From Annona cherimola (lineage: Eukaryota; Streptophyta; Magnoliopsida; Magnoliales; Annonaceae), in the NCBI GenBank assembly GCA_030490835.1, contig CM059971.1, positions 23,801,817 to 23,865,816 on the forward strand: a stretch of 64,000 nucleotides of DNA. Direction: 5' to 3'. A model generated the notes under the pieces. That model had not been told where the DNA came from and made no database searches. It saw only the letters and a program-made list of their open reading frames with translations. Below, one piece after another: positions 21,501-33,538 of the stretch. A program made the position numbers and the translations under genes. The stretch's first letter is position 1. Each line of letters begins with the position of its first letter.

Positions 21501-23642
21501 GAAAAGCATGTTTAGTTGCTGAAAATTATGGCTTAAAAATCTGTTAAGATTTAAGTCATGAAAGAAGCGTTGAAAGGATGAAAAACGGGTCTTAACGTTG
21601 CTGTTTTGAAACCCTCTAATAAATGGATTGAAAATCCAAAATTAGACACTAAATTAAATGTTAATTAAGGGGTTTAATCATGCTGAATAAGGACACAAGT
21701 TGCTGACTTGAGAAATTTTAAGAAACACCCAAGTTATGTGTTGTAAGATGGGTGTATGTGGAAGACTAAGTATGGATAAATAGTAAATGAGTTATATGAA
21801 CTACTAAAATGCAGAAATGCATGAATATATGATAAAATGCATAATTCATTATCTCAAATTTTGAAATCAAGTTATGAAGTTTAAGACGTCACTCATATGC
21901 TTAGAATGAGCATTGACGTAGGGAAATGGAAAAATAGATGAAAAATGATAAATAGGTGATATAAATCCCCATATGTTGATTTATGAATGATAATTATGTG
22001 TTTATCTTAAATATGAGTTTAAAACACAATAAGAAATGGGTGTATGATGCATAAGTGAGTGCGATGTATGTATACCCGACTTGAAATTTAAGTGGGTTAT
22101 GTATGTTAATGGATTATGGGTTGGAAAACTAAGTAAACAAATGAAAATGTTATGAATGCAATACCATTCTTATATGTATAGGCAAAGGTAAAGAGATAAG
22201 CGATATGGAAAGCTAAGGCGAAACAGGTAAGCAAGTAGCTTTCTAAATGAGTTTTGTTTTAAATGCTTTCTAAGATATTTAAGGATGACCATTCCTTTAT
22301 TTCAATGTGTATTGAAATATTGTTTTAATTATGATAAGTGATTTGTTTACTGTTTCGCAAGTATTTATGAAAAGTTATGAAGCATGGATTAAAATAATGT
22401 TTCATTAAAACGATGTTTTAAAGGGATGGTGCAAAAAATTCTCTACATGAGAATGACAAGATATTTGTAAGAGGTATATAATACCGAGGTGACCAAAGGT
22501 CATGCATGGAATGGAAGTCAAGCAAGTTAGTCGAGGTAGTAAGTGGACAAGGAGTCCCCCTTGACGCTGCCAAGTTGGAAGGTCCGACGCTAAAGGATGG
22601 AAAGGATCATGTCATGAAAGAGGGTTCCCGAGCTAGCATAACATCACATGAAGGATAATGTCATGAATGGAAATGATGAATTTGCATATCCAATGTTTAT
22701 AAAATGCCAAAAAACTAGGATTTACGAATGGTTTTCATGAATAATTTTCATGAAATGCTTATGAAAGGTTTATGAAAAAGTTTCTGCTCCGCAGGTAGTT
22801 GATCACTTGCTAAGTGTCTTTACCGAATGGAGAGAAATATTTTTAAAGAATGTTGCTTTCAAAATGAATTGCCTGAAAAACCCATAGCTTGCTTATTGAG
22901 TTGAATTTCAACTCACGTTTTGTTTTTCAAACCCAAAGACAGGTGAAAGGAAGGAGGCAAGGAGCACAGATGGAAATTTAAGAATGAATGAATTCTAATG
23001 AACACCTGTATATGCTTTTATGTATAAATGATGACATTAAATTGTGAATTAATGCTGTATATAAATTATGTTATGGTTTTGTGACCGTAGAAGGTGAAAA
23101 ATTATTATGGTCAATTGTTAAGGATGATTTATCATGATGCGATTAAGTATGAAATTTACGAAATCATATGTCTATATCTCAAATGGTGGCCTAAAACGAC
23201 ATTTGATGAAAATCGAAGGTATAAAATGATATAAAATCCTGAGGAGTTAGGATTAAGTGGATAAATATCCAATAAGAACCTGCCGCGTGATCAGGGTAAT
23301 AATCCTGATTCACATTTACCAATCGATAGATCCTGAGGTAACTCGGGTTGGGGCGCCACACTAGACCCATCCAAGATCACCTATATCAAACATAACCAGA
23401 CGACATAAATCAAGTATGAATGAGTAACATAGAAATTACATATAATGTGATCTAATACGCTTATTTTCAATTGGTCAAACTTATTTAGCGAGATCAAACC
23501 AAAACTAAAATACTGAATAAACAAAATATAGAATATTTTATTTCTGCAGAAAATATCCATAACCATAGTAAAATGTCCAAACTAAAAAAGCAAATAAATA
23601 CAAACTCCCTCTTAATTAGCATATCATCAAATGATACAATAC

Positions 23643-23897
23643 CTATATCAGCAGCGCGCTTATGAAAGACTTTGAGGTGTTATCCTTAGTAAGCGGATCC
23701 GCGACCTTGAAGTTTATCGCAATATGTTTTATAAACACTTTATTTTTCTGAATAATTTCCTTAACAACCAGGAATATCGCTGAACTCCTATTGTTGTTGA
23801 AATATAAGACTACTAATTTATTGTCACAATATAACTTAAGTGGTCTTTCCATGATATATATATATTTTGCAGCCCTATGACAAAACTTTTTAGTCAT
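23643..23897 (-). pseudogene. Copia RNase H remnant
   Basis: The frame reads KLYCDNKLVVLYFNNNRSS … KHIAINFKVADPLTK, matching the conserved end of copia RNase H (YCDN, ADPxTK). The H/D-rich 'KHI(D/E)' segment is shortened and upstream frames are broken, so this is a dead fragment. Its orientation fixes that of the whole copia element. Confidence 0.85.
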
Positions 23898-24877
23898 ATT
23901 CTATAATTGGATGTCTCATAATATGCTATAAATTTTGTTGTTATGGTTCAAAAGCTATGAGTGTCTGCTTAACACTTTTTCCTGATATAGCTTTTCCAAC
24001 AAGCACATAGATATAGCCTGAAGTGGTCTAAACCTGTATTTGCATCTAGTAAAGTCAAAATCTGAATACCAAATATTCTTTAACTTCTCCGACTTTCTGT
24101 ATGTGAATATGTAGTGTTTTGTTCTTTAAAAGTGCTTAAAAAACTGTTTGACTGTTTCTGAAAGATCCATTCCTGAATTACTTAAATATCTGCCAAACAT
24201 TCCAACAATATGTGCAATATCCAAATGCATACAAGCTTGAGATTCAAAACCTGAGCATAAATCAAAATTCCCACTACTAAAGCATAGAAAGTCTTTTGTA
24301 TTTTTTTAGATTTAAAATTATTTTTGGGGCATTGATGTTGACAAAATTAATTTTGTCTCCCTTCGCGAGGAAGAATTTTCTAATTTACAATCCTGTGCAC
24401 TAAGTATCTTAAGTACTTTCTTAATGTAGGTCTTTTGTGATAATCCAAGAATATGTTAAGAGTAATCCTAATATATTTGAATTCCTAATACAAAAAATGT
24501 ATTTTCAAGATTTTTCATTTCAAATTTCTTTGATAGAAATATCATAAATTTATGTAATAAACTTATATTGATATTGGGAAATAGTATACTTGTGTTTTAC
24601 TACTACTGAACCTATGATTACTCCCACTAAACTTATAGTATATACAATTATCAATCGAATTTATTTTAAAATCGAATGAGATAACAATTTGATGAAATTT
24701 ACAATACCATTAATAGAAAACTTGTTTGAGTTCGTAGATGAATTTTTATTTTAAAAACTGAAAGTCTATTATGAATGTTATCCTTATATCCATTTACTAT
24801 AGCTTAAGGTTAAAACCCATTATTAAAGCCATTTATCCTGAAAGAATTTTCGATAAAACTGGAGAGAAATTTTCTTT

Positions 24878-24995
24878 GTAATTTATGCCTTCTTTTTGAG
24901 TAAAGTTCATTGCGATAAGACAAGTCTTATGCCTTTCCATATTATCCTCCGTATTGGTTTTAAATATTCATTTATAACCAATCAATTTTATACCT
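24878..24995 (-). pseudogene. Copia reverse transcriptase N-terminal remnant
   Basis: The reverse complement translates to GYKWIFKTNTEDNMERHKTC and then AMNFTQKEGINYKE. This is the start of copia RT (consensus …KWVFKxKxxxxGxxxRxKARLVAKGFxQxxGIDYxETF). Conserved K/A positions are mutated and no long ORF continues. Confidence 0.8.
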
Positions 24996-25804
24996 TCAGA
25001 TAATGGAACATGCTACCAAATCGTCATTATCTTTCATGAACTTAATAACATATTTATGACATCAATCTACTTTTGAAAGTTTTTATTTTGTATTGCTTGA
25101 TGGAATCACCTTCTATCATTCCAATGTCATCTTAATGTATTGGAGAAATCTAATATAATAATCATAAACTGATTCTCTTTTCTCTAGTATATCTCTTCAA
25201 TGACATCCATTCTTGGGAGTGTTGAGCTTGATAATCAGGAATAACTTGTTTATCTTGAACAAAGATATTTTCAACAATGTCTTATAATATTTCTCTTTAA
25301 AGACATAGTTCCTAACCATATCTCCCTCTCAAGCTCAATATCCTTAAAGAACTGACATTTTTGGTCTTAAAAGAATTGAATGTGGCATCATAAGATTTAT
25401 ATCCTGAAATTGTTCAGCATATTCAATAATCTTTGAATTTAAAAAAAGACTAAATTAACTATTTTCAAATGAATAAGAATGACCAAATTTATTCAATACA
25501 GAAATAGAAACCAAATTTCATTAAAAAATGGTACCATATGTCTCTTTCTAATTCAAATAAAATTGAGTTTTTAATAATAATAACTTAAATGTCCATATAG
25601 CCCTAATAGTCTCTGATTTGCTATCACCTCTATCGATGAATTTTTCATTATCATTTGGCCTTTTGGAAACTCAAGCAACCCCGCATGAACACCATTACAT
25701 AAATAGCGATATCAGATCTATTCATAAAAATGTGTGTATCGAGACTAAGTCTAAATTAAACGCCAAACGAACCAAAGTGAAAAATGTACCCTTATTGGTA
25801 TAGT

Positions 25805-25850
25805 TTTTCTCTATGTGTCCAAGAGCTTGACAAAAGTAATAGATAAATTT
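25805..25850 (-). pseudogene. Copia gag zinc-knuckle trace
   Basis: The reverse complement reads KFIYYFCQALGHI, resembling a CX2CX4HX4C knuckle of the form C(Y/H)FCGKxGHI. The first cysteine is replaced by tyrosine. Position between the gag and RT remnants is as expected. Confidence 0.5.
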
Positions 25851-26072
25851 CTTATTTAGTTTCTTTTATGTTGGACCACTCGTAGTTTTCTTATCCTTTA
25901 TTGATGTCCTTATAGGTACTTGTCGAGTGAATACTTTTTGTCTTTTCTTGTTTCACTTTATTCTCCTTATGAACACAATAAAAATGAGCTTATTAAGAGA
26001 TCATTTATCTTTTTTGTCCGTTATAAATATCTTTAAACTGACCAAATTGTGTTAAGAGAATCAAAACTAAAT

Positions 26073-26280
26073 TCACAAGTAAATCCACTTTAACCCTAGT
26101 ACATTTAGTTTCAAAGTAAGATGAGACAGATACTCCCTTATATTTCTTTTAACCTTATATCTTATTGAAATCAAGTTCAACCGAATCGTATTTATTGCAG
26201 TTTTATTACTTTTAGCAAGATGCTTTTCAACTTTTTTAATAGAAATTTTTAGCATTAGTTACCTTTTTAGACATGATGCC
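26073..26280 (-). pseudogene. Copia gag remnant
   Basis: The frame 26073-26255 contains KHLAKSNKTAINTIRLNLIS and NIREYLSHLTLKLNVLGLK. This matches the plant copia gag (UBN2) pattern 'KS…L…L…M…GNIREYI…M…LKALKL'. It is broken at both ends. Confidence 0.65.
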
Positions 26281-27489
26281 CCTGAAAATTTTTAAAATTT
26301 TACACTTTATAATCATAAAACTAATGCAATTTAAACAGTCTCACCTCTCAAAGTTCCTTTTTTTCTCTCATTGAAACTTTTAAGCGCAAGAGTAGTGAGT
26401 TGTTTAATCCTTAGTGCAAGGTTTAGATTCATAAAGTAAAGAATGATCATAATATTTTATTTTCATTATTTCAACATGTAAATGTTAGTAGATATAAGAC
26501 AAGCAGATAAATTAATCAAAAATTGAACAAAACAATATGTTCACATAAGTTTTATATAGAACTTTAACAATATGTTCACACAACCATGCAATTAGGCCAA
26601 ATATTGATCTTCCTTTGGGCAGATGTATATTCAGATGAATTACATACACATAATTATCTTAATGTCTTAAAAATAAATTAACCTACACAAGATAGGCTAC
26701 TTTAGTAGCATGTTATTTCAATTAATTTACTTTAAAACATTAGATATTCATTAAGATTTGTATCATTATTTGAATTTAAAATTTCAAAAGATTCAAAAAT
26801 TGAATTTTATATGACAATAGGTTAATTTAAAATTTAATAGAAAACAACAAATCATAAGTACTGAAAATTAGTCACAAATTGCTTTTTAAATTCCTATAAA
26901 TCAATCATATGAATTAATTCAACATATAATTCAAAAATTGCATGCATATACATAAATTCACAAAACTGATATTTCTGGACCTATTTGGCTCAATCAAACC
27001 CTTCTATTTCATTCAGAATGTCTAAAAAATAGAAAACTACTATTGGATAATCCAAATCAGATAATAAGATAAAAAAATTATGTTCAATACGTTTTGGACG
27101 ACTCAAAATAGGCCACGTGTCACAAAAACTGAAGCTGGGCATGTATGCTGGGCTTGTAATCTGGGCCATTGTTGAGCTGTAGTGCGGATGGCTTGGGCTT
27201 GACCGAATGTGCAGCCCGAATGGGCCTGTATACTGGGCTGAACAGGCTTAGCTTTATGACTGGGCTACTTGAACAAGTTTGGCTTTGGGACTGGGCTACC
27301 TCTGCTTGGGCCTATAAAATAGGCCCACCAAGGTGCAAAAAAGGTTGGCTGGATTCGATTATTGGGCTTAAGCATGCCTTGGCCCAGAACAAGAGAGAAG
27401 ACCATAGGCCAGGACTTAATTGGGTCTAACTTGGATGTGGGCTAGGTCTGGGACTTGGGTCGGTAAACCGATATTAAATCCTATCTAGC

Positions 27490-27735
27490 CAGGGGGCTTT
27501 TAAGCAAAAAAAAACTTTCTGGTTCGAGGATTTTGTGAAAAATTTTCATCTCTTCCTCAAAATAGGGATACAACCCTAAACCTAACCCTAATCACCGCCC
27601 ATCATAGCGCCACCGCCGCCTCCAACCACCAAGCCGTCAACGACGTCCAACCACCATTGTCCTTAGGCCGTTGTCGCTGTACATCACTGCGGCCCACCAC
27701 CATCATTGCCGCTAGTAGCCCAGTTGTTGATACCA
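27490..27735 (-). other. Copia leader and primer binding site
   Basis: On the minus strand tggtatcaacaa (27724-27735) directly follows the 5' LTR; TGGTATCA is the initiator-Met tRNA PBS start common in copia. Beyond it lies a GC-rich leader (about 27590-27720) with repeated 'ggtggttgga/gtggtggg' motifs. Confidence 0.68.
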
Positions 27736-28101
27736 CTTTTTGGGAAAACCTTATTGATTAAAACCATTAATTACTCTAGGATCCTCCATGCTAAATCACT
27801 AAGAAATATAAATTATGAGCGGAAGCGTACCTGAATCTATAGAAACAATTGTTGTTGAATCTTGTGGTTTCTGGGTCTTTCAAGTTAATGCCCTAGTATT
27901 TTTTCGAGAACGTGACTCCACTTTTCCAATGATGAGATGTTAGAAAAGAAACTTTAAAAGTACATAAACTGGTCACCACAATCGTTTATATAGGAAGCCT
28001 TTCTTTTGTATTTTTAATTTAGCCAGTCATAAAAATAGAAATTAGAAATTAAACTGTAGGATTTCTACGCATAGGAGATCCGTACTTTATTAGAAGACTA
28101 A

Positions 28102-28403
28102 GGGTGTGTTTGGTAATGAATAAAACTTTTGATGAAAAGTTTCGAAGAGTAAAAGTTGTCAAATGATGTGATATGATAGGGGTAATGATGTGATATGATA
28201 GGGGTAATGATGAGTAGTAAAGAGGATAAAATTAAAATAGATAGGTTAGTTTGTGGATAGTTGTGTAGAAATGATTGAAAAGTATGGTAGTTGTATAGGA
28301 AAATATGAAAAAATGATTAAAAAATATGATATTTACAGAGAGTGAAAAGTTTTAGATTGAAAAATTTTAACTTGACATTTTTTATCAATTGCCATACACA
28401 CCC
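28102..28403. mobile_element. Tourist-like MITE in copia 5' LTR
   Basis: gggtgtgtttggtaatg … gccatacacaccc, flanked by TAA and TTA. It contains a local duplication of 'gatgtgatatgataggggtaat'. It sits at almost the same LTR position as the 18688 copy but in the opposite orientation. Confidence 0.8.
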
Positions 28404-28477
28404 TTAGGCCCATAAAAATCTTATAAGATCACTTTAAAAATTAGGTCGCTATTTATAATAGCGTATACCGGAACAGC

Positions 28478-28765
28478 GGTGCAGTGGGCCCCAAATGGGC
28501 CCTACATGATCTACTCCACCTATTGTATTTAGAATAATGTATTCTATTACCACACCGATTTTCATCCCAATCAGATATGTATATGGGCCCCATCTGAAAA
28601 TGGTACAAATCTAACGTAATAAAATAGTTTGATGTAAATAACAACTTTAAAGTATCTGATTGGGATGAAAATTAGTATGGTGATAGAATACATTATTCTA
28701 AATACAATGGGTGGAGTAGATCATGATTTCAGATCATGTGGGGCCCATTTTGGGCCCACTGCACC
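28478..28765. mobile_element. Palindromic MITE, copy 1
   Basis: Ends ggtgcagtgggcccc / ggcccactgcacc, with near-palindromic arms sharing 'gtatttagaataatgtattc' and 'ttttcatcccaatcagata'. The flanking octamers ggaacagc and ggaacaac differ at one base, consistent with a hAT-type 8-bp TSD. It is the same family as 52458-52698. Confidence 0.78.
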
Positions 28766-28813
28766 GGAACAACATATATATATATGTGCGTGTGTGTGTC
28801 CAAAATTCCAACG

Positions 28814-29690
28814 GTAAGATCTACCTTGCTGAAAAATACATTCAGATCATCTCAGTTGATAACCATGAATTTTAGTTCATGGGTTTGTTGACGAAGATGG
28901 TGCCAAAACAAATCTACAAGAAGTTATGCGTGGTCGTGGCCAACGTACTGTTTGATGGTGTTCTCAGGTTTGGGATTGCTATTTTGACTGTGTCGCAAAC
29001 ATACATGATCAGTGAGCTATTATATGTCAGATATCCTTAGAAAAGTTTATGCAACTTGGTTGAACTGACATTGCCTACTGTCTAGTAGTAACATGGGTAT
29101 CTCAACAACTATTTTTTCCATCAACCAAGGTGTAAATTCTTCCTGCTTTTGAAAATTGTTCTAATATTATATTGTTGACACATTCTACCGGCAGTGCAAC
29201 AAATTTCAAGGCTCTTGAATTTTTGCAAAATTTTTATGTGGCGTCCGCATGCAGTGAAGTTGGAGCAAAATTAAAGATTATTGGTCTTTTTCAAGACAGG
29301 ATTGCTGTAGGCAGGCCTTGCAAACTCACCTCCTATTTCAGCTGTCCTCGGGGGGCCTGTGATGTCAGAATTGTTGTGGGTAATTGGCAATATTTAGACC
29401 TGCATGAATAAAAACAGGAAATAGTGATAATGATGTTGTGTTAACATAATCCTACGAAGATATTTTCCATTTCCCTGCCAACACCTAGTATCGAGATGGG
29501 GTGTCTGATTTCTAAATCTGAGCCGAGAATCCGAGGTCGAGTCAAGAATCACTAAGGGCCTATGCATTAAGATGGAGTGCTCAATTTCTAAACCTGACAC
29601 GAGAATCCTCTATTGGGTCTGTGACAATTAAAGGGCACTCGGATTTAAGAGTACATGCGGTGAATACTCTGGCTGTATTTTTGACCAAAC
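28814..29690. other. Unassigned sequence with gene-like texture
   Basis: Less AT-rich and with codon-like stretches (29172-29411 frame: ATNFKALEFLQNFYVASACS …). I recognise no protein family. It may hold exon remnants of a lost gene or the core of an unrecognised element. Confidence 0.3.
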
Positions 29691-30725
29691 AAAAGTTGGG
29701 AAATTTGCTCCGTAAACTCTCTGAGTATACATATTGGTATTTTAAACTTGAAATTTATATTAGCATTTTAGATCTTACCAAAATTTCGCCTTGATATATT
29801 AAACCCTCACCCCTCACGATATAAAAAAAAAAATTCGGTTAGGCTGCATGTAATGACAAAAAATACCCATTATGAAGTGTAGCTATGGAGTTGAGGAGTA
29901 TTTGCGGGCTAAAATTGTTAATCCAGGTGCAGGCAGGAACTAGTTTCAGAAGCATGGATGCCAAAATTGCTAGCCGGTGGTGATTTTTGGTTTGGATGAC
30001 CATTTTAACCGGATTGAAGGCAGATCGCATAAATCAGAGGTGGCCAGCCAGTCGTTGCTACGGTTTGGAATCAAGGCTGCCAGATTAAAGTTGCTTTTGC
30101 CGGCCATTGATTGAAAATGGAAGCCAGATCTACTAATTGATGGATGGAATTAATTGGAAGTGGTTGCTGCTTTGCATAGATTCTACAATAGGGTGGTGGA
30201 AAATAATGATGCCGGAGTAGGGGGTTTTGTGCTACTTCTCCATTCAACGGGTTGGATATGCTACTGACAGCCCAGATAGCCGGATCTGAGGGGGAAGGAA
30301 AAAACAAGGCTGCCGAGTATGGAGATTTTTCCGGCCGTTCTTCACTTGGAACTTGGAGCTTGCCTCCTATACTTTGCTTTCTACTTGAGACGACCAACTT
30401 TTAAGGAACAAATGACGACGAATTTTCTCTTCTTGGCAGCCATGAAGCTTAGGTATGGGGTGGTGGAGTACCGAATCTGGTACTCCACTGCTGCAATGCG
30501 TTACGTGTACATGCATCCGGGTTTTTTTTAATATAATTCATAAAATTATGATGTGGCTGTGCAGAACAAAGCTCATGGTTATCTTCGATATTATACGTGG
30601 TCACGGTGTTTTTTTGACGCCGTGAGGGGTGAATGTTATATCCGCAAAGGCCGAAATTTCGTAAAGTCTAAAATGCTAATAGGTAACCTTCAAAATTTAG
30701 GGAAAGATGATCAACTTAGGTCAGC
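29690..30725. mobile_element. TIR element with GC-richer core
   Basis: The left end ('attagcattttaga', then 'aatttcgcctt' and 'accctcacccctcac', to about 29818) is mirrored by the right end ('gtgaggggtgaa', 'aaatttcgtaaag', 'ctaaaatgctaat', to about 30690). The 0.7-kb core (29880-30540) is not TE coding sequence I can name. Related ends occur at 715-1440 and 32740-33365. Confidence 0.62.
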
Positions 30726-30775
30726 CTAAAAAGCATATATTTAAGCATTTTTTAAAGTTTTTTTTTTTGGGATGT

Positions 30776-31120
30776 GATATAGTGCACCTCGGTGCAAAAA
30801 TCCATTTTTAAAAATTATTTTTGAAAATATTTTTATACAACTGTTAATCTAGGTTATTTAACATATATAATATTTTTTTACCATTTTTGGATACTTTTAG
30901 ATATTTATTTTTAAAATTTAAAATTAGTGGCATTTTCGTAATTTATGAATTACAAAAATGCCATTAAAAAAATATAAAAAATCCAAAAATGATGAAAATT
31001 AATACACATATTAAATAAACTTAGATTAACAATTGTATAATAATTTTTTTTAAAAATAAATGGGTGAAATGCACCTGGGTGCACTGAAGCTGAATGCACC
31101 CGAGTGCAATCGGTCACCCC
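30776..31120. repeat. Foldback MITE with 'gtgcacc' ends
   Basis: 'agtgcacctcggtgca' on the left and 'tgcacctgggtgcact … tgcacccgagtgca' on the right enclose near-palindromic arms (taccatttttggatac; ccaaaaatgatg). The centre is 'gtggcattttcgtaatt' and its mirror. Confidence 0.75.
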
Positions 31121-31320
31121 AAATTTTCTTCATAAACATGTTAAGCTGGATGTATTAAATTTATAAACTAAGTTCTACCATTTTTAGATATTTTAAAGTA
31201 TTTTTTAAAGATTTTTAAATACAGTAGCAATATCATAATTTTTTGTCATTTGAAAATTACGGCAATGCCTAAAAATATGTTTTCTAAGTCAGTCTACTTA
31301 GGCTAGCTTAAGAGGACCAG
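31121..31320. repeat. Partial foldback MITE
   Basis: One arm of the same family ('taccatttttagatatttt … attacggcaatgcc'), ending 'ggctagcttaagaggacc', which recalls the 1741-2030 copy. Confidence 0.5.
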
Positions 31321-31383
31321 CTCCCGAATTTAAAATACTAATACATAGTTCGAAGTTTTATAGTATAAATTTCTCAACAAATG

Positions 31384-31648
31384 GTGTGTTTAGGAATGAG
31401 TAAAATTTTTAATGAAAAGTTGTAGAGAGTATAAGTTGTCAAATGACCTGATATGATAGAGATAATAATTAAGAGTAAATATGATAAAGTTAAAATAGAT
31501 ATATTAGTTGTGTGGATAGTTACGTAAAATGATTGAAAAGTAGAATAATTATATAAAAATATATTAACAAAATTAAAAATAAAAATAATTATAAAAAATA
31601 AAAAAGTTTAAATCGAAGAATATTTTACCGTCGCCAAACACACCCAAA
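31384..31648. mobile_element. Tourist-like MITE
   Basis: 'tggtgtgtttaggaatgag' to 'cgccaaacacaccc'. Family interior present; diverged. Confidence 0.7.
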
Positions 31649-32300
31649 AAGTCGTGGTTGGAGTGTTGTCTTAGTGCGCTTTGCCTTTATGGTTTCGGCT
31701 CTACCAAAGCCGTCGGCTCCAGCTCTAGTCAGAGGTCGAGAGAAGACTAGAAGAGGCGTCGGTTCAGGCAGAACTCTGAATTTTTTGAGCCCGGCTACGC
31801 TCTCCGGAACGGGCATCATTGTTTACCAAGTCAACTCTGAAGTTCTTTCTTCTAGTTAACTTTTTTTATTTTAATAAAAAGTTCAATAATTTATCTATTA
31901 TATTCAGTATCATTTATATTACAAAAATTCTTTCATTTGACTAATATTACTGTGTATCAATCCCATATATAAATTATAAAATTAATGTAATAAAATAATT
32001 AATACTAAATATTAATTTTGAAAATATATTTTCAATATCTAAATTATCTAAAATATTATTTTTATATAGATAAATAATTTTATAAATTATTCTAATACAC
32101 GTGTAATTGGATTTTAGCTTTTTTCATAATTTATACATGGATATTTATTTTCTAACAAATATAACTCATACACATACTTGATTTAGATGAAATTTCGAAA
32201 TAAATGATGTTAAATTTAATGAATCAATTGAATTCTCTATTAAACATCTAAATTCTAAAATTTTAAAAAATTATATGACTCTATTTTTATATAAAGCTGA
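31649..32300. other. GC-richer patch then AT-rich spacer
   Basis: 31650-31860 is a short GC-richer patch containing 'aaagccgtcggctcc'. Both strands have 60-codon frames with no recognisable domain. 31860-32300 is AT-rich with nothing recognised. Confidence 0.4.
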
Positions 32301-33538
32301 GCCCTTTGTAATATACTCTAAGCATGTCTTCTCCTCCTTCACGACGTCAAAATTTAAGAAGCTGACGTCTCCCCACCTACACCACTATTGAGGGTTGACT
32401 TTAATCATGCATTCCAACCTTTACTACCTACATGTTTTGTAATCTTCTACATTACTTTATCATGCTCAATCAGGCTAGCTGATTAATACTTTTGTTTATA
32501 GCAAATCAACTCTGTGGAATTACCTCTTGTTAATTAAATAGGTTTAATAACTAGTCCATACATGCACCCGCATTAAAGTATATCTTTATTATTATTATTG
32601 TATTTTCTAAGTAAGACTGGGATCAGATTGTACCCTTGGATCTCTGACTTTTTTGTTTTTTAAAGATCAAAGTCGTTCATTGTGTTTAAACCTATTTGTC
32701 TTTTAAATATAAGAATCAACTTGATTGAAACCAGGCAATTTGTGTTTAAAATAGGTTAACTTTACATATTTGCATTTTGAACCCCAAGTTTGCGTGTTTG
32801 CGTATTAGCATTTTATACCTTGTGAAATTTAGTTCTTTGCATGTTAGACCCTCGACGCTAATGACGTTAAAAAACACTATTAAAATCCAATAAAATACCC
32901 AAAATGTCCTTTGCATTTTAAATCATATGAATTATAGTTTAAATCCATAGCCCTTAGGGTACTTATGACATTTAAAAGCATTATTAAAATCTTGGTTTGC
33001 ATATTAGCATTTTAATCCTTATAAAGTTTAGTTCAAAATGCAAAAGTCATTTTAAACACTTTGCATTTTAAATCACATGTAGTCAAGTTTAAATCCATAG
33101 ACCTTAAGGTACTTATGACATTTAAAAACACCACCAAAATTTAGGTTTGCATATTAGCATTTTAATTCTTATGAAGTTTGGTTTAAAATGCAAGGGTATT
33201 TTAGATATTTTACAAGATTTTAATAGTATTTTTAATGCCATCAGGGCCGAGGGTTTAAAATATAAAAAACTAATCTTTTTGGGATTTAAAATGCTAGTAC
33301 ATAAATCTTGGAATTTAAAATACAAACATTCAAAGTTAAAGGGTTTAAAATGCAATTACCCATCGAAATCTTTTATAATATATAATATTAACAAATGATG
33401 ATAAAAAACTTTTGTATTTGGACTTTCTATTGATTGTGTACAAATTTAATTAAAATAAAATTGCATATCATAGAAATATTTAAGGGGAATATGATGTGGC
33501 AAGGATCTTAAAAAAAATAAAAAATGACAAATCCAACA
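32300..33538. repeat. Dispersed repeat family, copy 2, split by an insertion
   Basis: 32330-32735 and 33365-33538 align in order with 36410-36771 and 37184-37440: 'acttctcctcc', 'cttctacattactttac/ctttatcatg', 'gctgattaat', 'attacctcttg', 'aaattgcatatcatagaaat'. The intervening 32740-33365 is a different element. Confidence 0.78.
32740..33365. mobile_element. Inverted-end element ('gcattttaaa' family) with internal duplication
   Basis: The left end 'aggttaactttacatatttg' plus 'cattttgaacccc' mirrors the right end 'gggtttaaaatgcaattaccc'. The interior has two tandem units of about 147 bp (about 32910-33053 and 33055-33200), both with 'tttgcattttaaatca', 'acttatgacatttaaaa' and 'ggtttgcatattagcatttt'. 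Confidence 0.65.

Larger units (their letters stand above)
19243..23360. mobile_element. Solo LTR-like Ty3/gypsy-type insertion in copia internal region
   Basis: The 4118-bp segment opens TGTGATACCCAGACC and closes GGGTTGGGGCGCCACA (TG…CA with inverted TGTG/CACA). The flanking pentamers gtaga (19238-19242) and ctaga (23361-23365) differ at one base, a plausible decayed TSD. It has no pol or gag similarity. It holds a purine-rich tract (20200-20370), a 185-bp tandem repeat, a nested Tourist MITE and a downstream block (22450-22960). This layout resembles the long LTRs of some Tekay-type gypsy elements. Gypsy rather than copia origin is inference. Confidence 0.62.
18411..28813 (-). mobile_element. 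Decayed Ty1/copia retrotransposon split by nested insertions
   Basis: On the minus strand the order is 5' LTR (27737-28813), PBS (27724-27735), GC-rich leader, gag remnant, zinc-knuckle trace, RT block, RNase H, PPT and 3' LTR (18411-19085). The order gag to RT to RNase H is that of copia pol. All frames are broken by stops. A 4.1-kb gypsy-type solo LTR sits between RNase H and the 3' LTR. No matching TSD outside the LTRs was found and the 3' LTR's far end looks truncated. Confidence 0.82.
27737..28813 (-). repeat. Copia 5' LTR (minus strand) with two nested MITEs
   Basis: Shares multiple blocks with the LTR at 18411-19085 and ends gtccaaaattccaacg, the complement of a TGTTGGAATTTTGGAC start. 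It is enlarged by a Tourist MITE (28102-28403) and a palindromic MITE (28478-28765). Confidence 0.8.

Noticed and set aside
28880..29411. Possible small gene in the unassigned segment
   Set aside because: No continuous ORF, no recognisable domain and no splice model that joins the fragments convincingly.
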